DNA of 64,000 nt, taken from contig JAIOJX010000003.1 in assembly GCA_022376925.1 (NCBI GenBank), positions 39,293,874 to 39,357,873 on the forward strand, read 5' to 3'. Shown here piece after piece: positions 55,422-64,000 of this stretch; within the stretch, counting starts at the first letter, position 1; each line of letters starts with the position of its first letter. The notes under the pieces were generated by a model. The model was not told the DNA's origin. It did not search any database and saw nothing but the letters and a program-made list of their open reading frames with translations. This DNA is from Tragulus kanchil (taxonomy: Eukaryota > Chordata > Mammalia > Artiodactyla > Tragulidae). A program made the translations under genes and the position numbers.

Positions 55422-57656
55422 GGATTTCTTTGCCCAGAGAAAATCCTGCCCCTCACCCCTTAAAGGTTGATTTGGCTTCCAATAACACAGTTTTTCAAAG
55501 TCTGCATCAATGTATTTTGCAAAATTTGTTTTATTCATATTCAAGTGATACCATGCATGGGATAGCATTATCCATCTACATCATCTGGGTTGTAGTGTAG
55601 TCAACAAGTTTTCAGAAAGAGTTGTTGGTATACAACTCTCATAGTGTCTGTATGTTTTACCGAGTTAATCTGTATATCCCATCCATACCACACACTTTCA
55701 ATTTTTTTTTTATTATGCTCTTCATCAAAAGGTTATTAAGGGACTTTGGTGTGTTAATTAATGTTTCTATTATGATTCTTTGAAAATGGGATACTCTTTT
55801 AATTCAGTGTGTGAGGCCTGAAGAAGATTGTCTGTTGATCCAATATAACAGGGCAGTGAAGATAATTACTGTATTGTAGTGCTAGCATCCCAAGATGCTG
55901 ACTTTAACTCTAATGTTTACTTTTGCCTATGCTGGGTCCTGGTTGCAGGCTTTCTTTAGTTGTGGAGTGTGGGGATGACTCTCTAGGTATGTGGTATCTT
56001 CCCAGGCCAGGGATCAAACTAGTGTCCCCTTCCTTGCAAGGCAGACTATTTAATCACTGGATCACTGGGGAAGTGCTGACTTTAACTTTTGTATTGACAG
56101 TTGAAATTACTTGTTAAGTTTAGAAAATGGGTAATGATGATTTTTTCATACCCAAATAAGCTAATGTTGCTTTAATAAAAGATATTTGGGAAAAAGTTGT
56201 TGGAACAAAAAAATAGGCTGAACATAAAGAGCAAGGAATGTCTTCTATAATCAATCTGGAGGCTACCAATAACACAAATAACTGAGTGCCCTTTACAGCC
56301 TGCAAAATCAGATCTAAGACCAGAGCCCCATGATTTTACCCATCAGAGTAAAAACAATTTAATTGCTTGTATTTGGAATTTAAGGACCTCGAATGGATTC
56401 ACATTCAAGTGGAGTAAAGGTGATTTGCTTACAAAAACTCAGCTGTCAATCTGAATAAAAAAGAAAGAAAGAAAATCTTTTAAGTCCCTTGCCTATGCAG
56501 TGTTTCATAGGATGACTTTGGTTAAGACCGTGGATTTCTTTGCCCAGAGAAAATCCTGCCCCTCACCCCTTAAAGGTTGATTTGGCTTCCAATAACACAG
56601 TTTTTCAAAGTCTGCATCAATGTATTTTGCAAAATTTGTTTTATTCATATTCAAGTGATACCATGCATGGGATAGCATTATCCATCTACATCATCTGGGT
56701 TGTAGTGTAGTCAACAAGTTTTCAGAAAGAGTTGTTGGTATACAACTCTCATAGTGTCTGTATGTTTTACCGAGTTAATCTGTATATCCCATCCATACCA
56801 CACACTTTCAATTTTTTTTTTATTATGCTCTTCATCAAAAGGTTATTAAGGGACTTTGGTGTGTTAATTAATGTTTCTATTATGATTCTTTGAAAATGGG
56901 ATACTCTTTTAATTCAGTGTGTGAGGCCTGAAGAAGATTGTCTGTTGATCCAATATAACAGGGCAGTGAAGATAATTACTGTATTGTAGTGCTAGCATCC
57001 CAAGATGCTGACTTTAACTCTAATGTTTACTTTTGCCTATGCTGGGTCCTGGTTGCAGGCTTTCTTTAGTTGTGGAGTGTGGGGATGACTCTCTAGGTAT
57101 GTGGTATCTTCCCAGGCCAGGGATCAAACTAGTGTCCCCTTCCTTGCAAGGCAGACTATTTAATCACTGGATCACTGGGGAAGTGCTGACTTTAACTTTT
57201 GTATTGACAGTTGAAATTACTTGTTAAGTTTAGAAAATGGGTAATGATGATTTTTTCATACCCAAATAAGCTAATGTTGCTTTAATAAAAGATATTTGGG
57301 AAAAAGTTGTTGGAACAAAAAAATAGGCTGAACATAAAGAGCAAGGAATGTCTTCTATAATCAATCTGGAGGCTACCAATAACACAAATAACTGAGTGCC
57401 CTTTACAGCCTGCAAAATCAGATCTAAGACCAGAGCCCCATGATTTTACCCATCAGAGTAAAAACAATTTAATTGCTTGTATTTGGAATTTAAGGACCTC
57501 GAATGGATTCACATTCAAGTGGAGTAAAGGTGATTTGCTTACAAAAACTCAGCTGTCAATCTGAATAAAAAAGAAAGAAAGAAACATCTTTTCAAATCCT
57601 TTGTCCCTTGCCCCTATGCAGTGTTTCATAAGGGTGTTACTGACTTTGGTTAAGAA
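55422..57656. repeat. Direct duplication 16 (false tandem copy)
   Basis: Copy A is 55422-56528 and copy B is 56532-57656. The end of copy A is degraded relative to copy B: 'cttttcaaatcctttgtccc' is shortened to 'cttttaagtccc', and 'aagggtgttactgac' to 'aggatgac'. The shared 55422-55812 piece appears at 54228, 55422 and 56532. Confidence 0.93.
55919..56078 (-). mobile_element. CHR-type SINE, antisense, shortened
   Basis: 'ttgcctatgctgggtcctgg', 'ctttctttagttgtggagtg', 'gccagggatcaaactagtgt' and 'ggatcactggggaagtgc' follow the antisense order. The false copy is at 57029-57188. Confidence 0.75.
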
Positions 57657-57928
57657 ATCATGGAATGAAATACATTCTGAGATTTAGAGATGCCAGTTTC
57701 AGAAGGAAGGTAGAGCAGGGCACATGCACATCACATTTCTCAGGTTCAAGGCCAGGGAATTGGAAGCTGCTTGGGAAGATAAGGGGTCTAGGTTGGAAGA
57801 TCAAACCTCGATGTGCAGATAATCAGTCAGGGGAGTTAAGAGGAGATCTGAGACCTCTGGAGAGGGGCATAGCAACAAAGATGTGAACAATGTCTCACAA
57901 TCACAAGTGTCTGAAGCCACCTAGGTGG
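57657..57928. other. Unassigned unique sequence
   Basis: No gene or repeat recognised. The open frame 57665-57886 has no known domain. Confidence 0.4.
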
Positions 57929-58140
57929 CTCCCCTGGTGGCTCAGATGGTAAAGAATCTGCCTGCAGTGCAGGACACCCAGGTTTGACCCCTGGGTCAGA
58001 AAGATCCCCTGGAAGAGGGCATAATTACCCACTCCAGTATTCTTGTCTGTAGAATTCTGAGGAGAGAGGAGCCTGGTGGACTAAACAGTCCATGCTGTTG
58101 CAAACAGTTGGACACAAACAAGTGACTCCACTTTCACTTT
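57929..58140 (+). mobile_element. Bov-tA SINE
   Basis: 'gctcccctggtggctcagat', 'cctgcagtgcaggacaccca', 'ccactccagtattcttgtct' and 'gtgactccactttcacttt' make a full-length sense element. Duplication 17 starts inside it, so the false copy (59095-59244) lacks the head. Confidence 0.92.
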
Positions 58141-60220
58141 TTTTCATGTTGCTTCTTTTCTCTGCTTCTCGGCCAGCAGGAGAGAGAGATGTGGATTGTT
58201 GGAACCCAGTGTGAAATGGGGCATGAAGCTTCCAGACCCTCTGCATCCTTGAGTTTGGAGTATAGCTCCCCACCTTTTCCTACATCCCAGCCCTGGATGA
58301 CAGTTGAAGGAGAGAGTTATGAGCTTTGGTTGGGAAATGTTTATTAGGACATCTTAAGTAATAATGATAGCTAACCATTACTGTTTACTGTTAAGTGTTT
58401 ACAGACATCATTTAATTTTCCTAACAACCCCAGGAGGTTGGTTTGATGATCCTCATTTTAAAGATGGAGAAATTTTGGCTTACAGAGGTTAGAATTATGT
58501 ATCCTCAATGCAATGTAGGGTTTAGGTTTAAATCTAGATCGGATTCCAACTTCTGTGTCCGTAACAACCATGATCTACTGCTTCTCAAGTAGCAACTAGA
58601 CAAGTTAATGAACTTGACTACTTATCTGATCCCAGAGCGCATTTCCTCTCCCAGAAGGCTTTTAGCTGCACCATTGGTTTCTGGAAGGCTGCTCTGTTCT
58701 TTTGTTTGAACCAGGTTTAAGTGTAGGTAATTATGAGCATATGAAATCAACAGGAAAGTAATTTATCTGTCATCCAGGGTTCCTAGGGAAAAGAAGTTTC
58801 AAAATTGATTACAACCTTATGAATTTTTATAAATGTATTAGTATAGTGTTTGGGAAAAATTAATTTAACATCGTAATATTGTTCATAAATAAGAACTCAA
58901 TGACAAAGAAGGGAACTGTTGGTACTGTTATTACAGTTACAAAGTTGAATCCAATTATTAAAAGGTAGACAATTTTTGTAGATGGATAATGATTTTGGTC
59001 CTAATTTGTAATCTTTTATCATAATGCCAGACCACTCAAGGTAATAATAGTTGCCTTTTTTTTGCTGATGGATTTTACACTAGTTTGTGTCATCCTGGGT
59101 CAGAAAGATCCCTGGAAGAGGGCATAATTACCCACTCCAGTATTCTTGTCTGTAGAATTCTGAGGAGAGAGGAGCCTGGTGGACTAAACAGTCCATGCTG
59201 TTGCAAACAGTTGGACACAAACAAGTGACTCCACTTTCACTTTTTTTCATGTTGCTTCTTTTCTCTGCTTCTCGGCCAGCCGGAGAGAGATGTGGATTGT
59301 TGGAACCCAGTGTGAAATGGGGCATGAAGCTTCCAGACCCTCTGCATCCTTGAGTTTGGAGTATAGCTCCCCACCTTTTCCTACATCCCAGCCCTGGATG
59401 ACAGTTGAAGGAGAGAGTTATGAGCTTTGGTTGGGAAATGTTTATTAGGACATCTTAAGTAATAATGATAGCTAACCATTACTGTTTACTGTTAAGTGTT
59501 TACAGACATCATTTAATTTTCCTAACAACCCCAGGAGGTTGGTTTGATGATCCTCATTTTAAAGATGGAGAAATTTTGGCTTACAGAGGTTAGAATTATG
59601 TATCCTCAATGCAATGTAGGGTTTAGGTTTAAATCTAGATCGGATTCCAACTTCTGTGTCCGTAACAACCATGATCTACTGCTTCTCAAGTAGCAACTAG
59701 ACAAGTTAATGAACTTGACTACTTATCTGATCCCAGAGCGCATTTCCTCTCCCAGAAGGCTTTTAGCTGCACCATTGGTTTCTGGAAGGCTGCTCTGTTC
59801 TTTTGTTTGAACCAGGTTTAAGTGTAGGTAATTATGAGCATATGAAATCAACAGGAAAGTAATTTATCTGTCATCCAGGGTTCCTAGGGAAAAGAAGTTT
59901 CAAAATTGATTACAACCTTATGAATTTTTATAAATGTATTAGTATAGTGTTTGGGAAAAATTAATTTAACATCGTAATATTGTTCATAAATAAGAACTCA
60001 ATGACAAAGAAGGGAACTGTTGGTACTGTTATTACAGTTACAAAGTTGAATCCAATTATTAAAAGGTAGACAATTTTTGTAGATGGATAATGATTTTGGT
60101 CCTAATTTGTAAATCTTTTATCATAATGCCAGACCACTCAAGGTAATAATAGTTGCCTCTTTTGCTGAATTCAAATAAGCACATTTTTTGTGTGTGATGG
60201 ATTATACACTAGTTTGTGTC
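57990..60220. repeat. Direct duplication 17 (false tandem copy)
   Basis: Copy A is 57990-59093 and copy B is 59095-60220. Differences: 'gatcccctgg' against 'gatccctgg', 'gcaggagagagaga' against 'gccggagagaga', 'gtaatc' against 'gtaaatc'. The end of copy A (59059-59093) is a shortened version of 60157-60220. Confidence 0.93.
58360..58590 (+). mobile_element. MIR SINE
   Basis: 'aataatgatagctaaccatt', 'taattttcctaacaacccca', 'ctcattttaaagatggagaa', 'cttacagaggtta', 'ggattccaacttctgtgtcc' occur in full MIR order on the plus strand. This is one of the best preserved MIRs here. The false copy is at 59462-59692. Confidence 0.85.
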
Positions 60221-62132
60221 ATCTCTTGTGGGTATAAACAGGTATCTCCCTTTTTATCACTAGTTGAAATCCCAGTTTTCTTCAGGAGTGTATCCCTTCC
60301 CTAGCTCTAATGGTGATCTTAGTTCCCTCCTCAGAGTTTAATTTAGGACATGTGATGTGACCCAACTTTGCTCACTGAGATGCAGAGAGAAGTCAATGGG
60401 ATACTTCTGGGGGTGGTGTCTTTGCTGTTAAAAGAGAGACATTTGGGGCTTCCCCTGGTGGTCCAGTGGGTAAGGACACTGCCTTGCAGTGCAAGGGGCA
60501 CCGGTTCGATCCCTGGCCTGGGAAGATGCCACATGCTGCGGAGCGGCTGGACCTATGTGTCCAATTACTGAGCCGGATCTCTCGGGCGCATGCGCCCAGA
60601 GCCGGCACTCAGCAACGACAGATGCCACCGTGATGGGAGGCCCACAGGAGCCAAGGAACAAAGACGGATGAAAACAGACAAATGAAAGACCAATAGAAGT
60701 GGCCCACCTACTCCCCTCCCTCCCCAACCTGACCCCCGCCCAAAAATAAAAATAAATAAATAAACCTTTAAAAAAAAAAAAAAAAGAGAGAGACACTCAA
60801 GAAGAGCTACGCTTTTCTTTCACTGGATACTCTTGTGCCTGGATGTGATTCCTGGGATTGTTGCAGCCTCTTTGAAACCATGACTGAGCTATTCTGAGAA
60901 AAGCTGGATGGAGCTAGGTAGAAAGAAGAGAAAGTATTGGGTCCTTGATGATCTACTTAAAATTTCAATCCTGAAAGCCAACGGAGTCATAATATATGAT
61001 ATAAATGCATCCCTGCTGTGAATCACAATAATAATACTTTGATATATTTTAATTGCAAACGTTAAAATGCCTATAAAAAAAAACTTTTCATAAATAAGAA
61101 CTCAATGACAAAGAAGGGAACTGTTGGTACTGTTATTACAGTTACAAAGTTGAATCCAATTATTAAAAGGTAGACAATTTTTGTAGATGGATAATGATTT
61201 TGGTCCTAATTTGTAAATCTTTTATCATAATGCCAGACCACTCAAGGTAATAATAGTTGCCTCTTTTGCTGAATTCAAATAAGCACATTTTTTGTGTGTG
61301 ATGGATTATACACTAGTTTGTGTCATCTCTTGTGGGTATAAACAGGTATCTCCCTTTTTATCACTAGTTGAAATCCCAGTTTTCTTCAGGAGTGTATCCC
61401 TTCCCTAGCTCTAATGGTGATCTTAGTTCCCTCCTCAGAGTTTAATTTAGGACATGTGATGTGACCCAACTTTGCTCACTGAGATGCAGAGAGAAGTCAA
61501 TGGGATACTTCTGGGGGTGGTGTCTTTGCTGTTAAAAGAGAGACATTTGGGGCTTCCCCTGGTGGTCCAGTGGGTAAGGACACCGCCTTGCAGTGCAAGG
61601 GGCGCCGGTTCGATCCCTGGCCTGAGAAGATCCCACGTGCTGCGGAGCGGCTGGACCTATGTGTCCAATTACCGAGCCGGAGCTCTGGAGCGCATGCGCC
61701 CAGAGCCGGCACTCAGCAACGACAGATGCCACCGTGATGGGAGGCCCACAGGAGCCAAGGAACAAAGACGGATGAAAACAGACAAATGAAAGACCAATAG
61801 AAGTGGCCCACCTACTCCCCTCCCTCCCCAACCTGACCCCCGCCCAAAAATAAAAATAAATAAATAAACCTTTAAAAAAAAAAAAAAAAGAGAGAGACAC
61901 TCAAGAAGAGCTACGCTTTTCTTTCACTGGATACTCTTGTGCCTGGATGTGATTCCTGGGATTGTTGCAGCCTCTTTGAAACCATGACTGAGCTATTCTG
62001 AGAAAAGCTGGATGGAGCTAGGTAGAAAGAAGAGAAAGTATTGGGTCCTTGATGATCTACTTAAAATTTCAATCCTGAAAGCCAACGGAGTCATAATATA
62101 TGATATAAATGCATCCCTGCTGTGAATCACAA
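59982..62132. repeat. Direct duplication 18 (false tandem copy)
   Basis: Copy A is 59982-61028 and copy B is 61087-62132. Almost all substitutions fall within the SINE (about 60500-60595 against 61604-61699). The 58-base linker is AT-rich noise. The 59982-60220 piece occurs three times (58882, 59982, 61087). Confidence 0.93.
60445..60785 (+). mobile_element. Full-length CHR-type SINE, 'gaccaatagaagtggccc' variant
   Basis: The best example of this variant: head 'ggggcttcccctggtggtcc', A box 'tggtccagtgg' (60459-60469), B box 'ggttcgatccc' (60503-60513), 'catgcgcccagagccggcac', 'gatgggaggcccacaggagc', 'aaagaccaatagaagtggcc', a C-rich stretch (60707-60740), AAATA repeats and poly-A. Flanks 'aaaagagagacat' and 'aaaagagagagacac' suggest a target-site duplication. 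Intact A and B boxes and a long tail indicate a young copy. The false copy is at 61549-61889. Confidence 0.93.
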
Positions 62133-62699
62133 ATTCTTTTTTTGTTGTTGTTATTTGCAGCTCAAAGCCTCCTAACTGGTGTTGATGACATCTCTATTCC
62201 TTTTATCATTTAAGCACATTATTGTATCAAAGTAACTTGTATTTGTTTGGGTATAATCTTTCAAAAATAAATTTGTTTGCTATTGTTTGTCATTCTATGA
62301 ATTATGCATTCCCGTAGTTAAGTGAGATGGTAAGATGAACTGAACACATCTCTGCTAAAAACAGAAAAAATAAATCCAAGGGAGCAAATAGGCAAAAATC
62401 AAAATGTAGAGTCTGACATTAAAGGATAGTAGAAACTTTATATGTAATTCACGCATTTAGAAAGAATTGAATGATATTTACTTTCTAAAACAAATGGGAA
62501 AATTTGGCTTAGCAAAGTGCTTTGTTTAATCACCTTGCCAATTAGCATTTAGAACACATTAGCATGTATTTTGCATTAACATTTACTTTGGGTACCTTGC
62601 TCACACCTAGCTTTACCAGTCAGTTTCTGCCAAAGGAAGGCAACAGTTAAGCAGATAAAATAAGATACATGTATTTTATTTATCTCCATACAATAATTT
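62133..62699. other. Unique AT-rich sequence, possible conserved element
   Basis: Repeat-poor DNA. 62440-62690 contains homeodomain- and octamer-like words ('ccttgccaattagcatttag', 'catgtattttgcattaacat'). No gene. Confidence 0.3.
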
Positions 62700-63235
62700 A
62701 GCTAAAACTTGGCAGCTTAAAATGGTTATCTCAGCCTTTGTGGGCCAGGGATCCAGGCATGGTTTAGCTGGGTCCTAAGTTTCAGGGTCCCTCATAAGGC
62801 TGGATTCAAGATGTCAGCCAAAGCATGGTGGCATCTGAAAGCTTGATTTGGGAAGCGAGACCTACTTCCAAGCTAACTCACATGGTTACTGGCAGAATTC
62901 AGTTCTTTCAAAGCTTTGGGACTGAAGGCTTCAGTGTCTGGTTGGAGTTTAGCCTCAGGTTACCCACAGTGCCTGCCACGTGGTCCTTTCCAATGGGACA
63001 TCCCCCTCCATCAGACTCTGCAGTCTGAGAAGGCAACTGAGAGAGCCTGTCAGCAAAATTGTGGTCACACTCTTTTATAACTAAGAAATGATCCCACCTC
63101 ACTTTGTTACGTCTTATCTGTTCCTAGAAGTCAGTCACTAGGTCCAGCCCATGCTCAAGGAAAGGGCATGAAACAAGATCATGAATATTGAGAAATGAGA
63201 ATGATTGGAGACCATTTTAAAAATCTGTCTATCAT
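62700..63235 (+). mobile_element. Ancient interspersed repeat, family unassigned
   Basis: 'gggccagggatccaggcatg', 'ggctggattcaagatgtcag', 'acttccaagctaactcacat', 'gactgaaggcttcagtgtct', 'ctgccacgtggtcctttcca' and 'agtcactaggtccagcccat' recall a common old mammalian LTR-like repeat, also seen at 28430-28760. The open frame on each strand here has no known domain. Confidence 0.45.
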
Positions 63236-64000
63236 ACCACCTATATAAATATTTTTGATACAGAGTAATAAAAATTACTCATTTCAAGTGAATGAGGCAA
63301 AATAGGAATGTACACGGGTGAGAAACTAATTCTGGCTGGAGGCCCAGAGAGGAGATAGGATGTAAGGAACTGGCTGCTAGAGCCAGACGACTTACCTTAT
63401 TTCCAGCTTGTATGGCAATACATTTGTCATGTGGAAAAGCAATAGGGAAATGGCCATTCTGAGGTGAGTAAGGCTCACTGAAGCATTATGAATAGGGAAA
63501 TAACCTCTCAGAAGATTCGTGTGGGATTTATAAGGCAGAATGGAGCAGAAATCTAGAGACTGAGAGACCAAACAAAGGAGGGCTTCAGGATTGAGAGTGA
63601 AGGATAAGTACTGAAATTGTCCTTGGGTTGTGAGGCTTTAAAGGAAGGGCTGTGTGAGAGAAACAGTGAATGGAAGGAATAGTCCTCTTGATGAGAATTG
63701 AACTGTGAGTTATCTGAAACACATGACTTGAAGATAAATCATTCCAATCCTGGAAGCCTGGGCTAATGCTAGTCCTGTTAATGAAATAGGGCAGTCAGAA
63801 AGTTGATTTTTTTATTGAGGTGCAGATAGAGAATCTATCAAATTACTACTTAGGAAAACTTTATCTCTTGCCAAAATAATATTAGTAGACGTCTTGTTTT
63901 AGGGCAAATGGGCAAAGACAAAGATTACCAAACTGCGCTACTGTCGGCTATTTCAGAAGACTGTAAATTAAATTACTATTATCGTAGTGCTGGGGTTTTG
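63236..64000. other. Unique sequence, no gene seen
   Basis: Purine-rich unique DNA to the window end with no recognised repeat or exon. Confidence 0.45.

Larger units (their letters stand above)
53431..55812. repeat. Direct duplication 15 (false tandem copy)
   Basis: Copy A is 53431-54613 and copy B is 54626-55812. Differences are 'acaccccgata' against 'acacccgata' and three extra bases 'att' after a T-run in copy B. The 12-base linker is noisy. The last 390 bases also belong to duplication 16, giving three copies. Confidence 0.93.

Noticed and set aside
60459..60513. tRNA gene suggested by intact A and B boxes
   Set aside because: The boxes belong to the tRNA-derived head of a CHR SINE; there is no cloverleaf acceptor stem or anticodon arm context of a functional tRNA.

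Overview
The window reads as ruminant nuclear DNA (Ruminantia, probably Pecora). It carries BovB LINE 3' ends, more than a dozen Bov-tA SINEs, tRNA-Glu-derived CHR-type SINEs, artiodactyl L1 3' ends, and an older layer of MIR, L1M and LTR-like (MaLR-type) relics. I find no protein-coding gene, exon chain, rRNA, functional tRNA or CRISPR array. The open frames are chance frames or lie in SINEs, BovB and L1. The region looks like intergenic or long-intron DNA with several stretches of unique, repeat-poor sequence that could be conserved regulatory elements.

The dominant feature is structural. At 18 places a different 1.0-1.2 kb segment occurs twice in direct orientation, back to back or separated by about 0-60 bases. 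The copies are almost identical and differ mostly in homopolymer length and at their outer edges. One junction carries the only ambiguous base (N, 20026). The linkers are degraded copies of the sequence that follows the second copy. This is the signature of false tandem duplication at assembly joins or gap fills, not biology. By summing offsets, about 20.4 kb of the window is surplus, so the true locus is about 43-44 kb. Some duplicated blocks overlap, leaving three copies of the shared part.

Layout: 1-530 unique; 531-4572 two overlapping false duplications with a Bov-tA and an L1 3' fragment; 4573-6943 mostly unique with two candidate conserved elements; 6944-9520 duplicated MIR/L1M DNA; 10222-15688 duplicated BovB and a long antisense L1 broken by LTR-like pieces; 15688-16923 a cluster of four antisense SINEs; 17036-23141 three overlapping false duplications, including the N and a MIR split by a Bov-tA; 23142-29167 clean, with a BovB and a strong candidate conserved element; 29168-34297 a nested insertion (LTR-like relic, Bov-tA, L1); 34530-39014 two more double blocks; 39015-45056 clean; 45101-47422 duplicated SINE-rich DNA; 47423-53430 mostly unique plus one double block; 53431-62132 four double blocks; 62133-64000 clean.

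Family names come from memory of consensus sequences and were not checked with RepeatMasker. Edges of old elements are approximate to about 10-30 bases. There are no genes here that act together; the useful results are the assembly diagnosis, the repeat chronology and the candidate noncoding elements.
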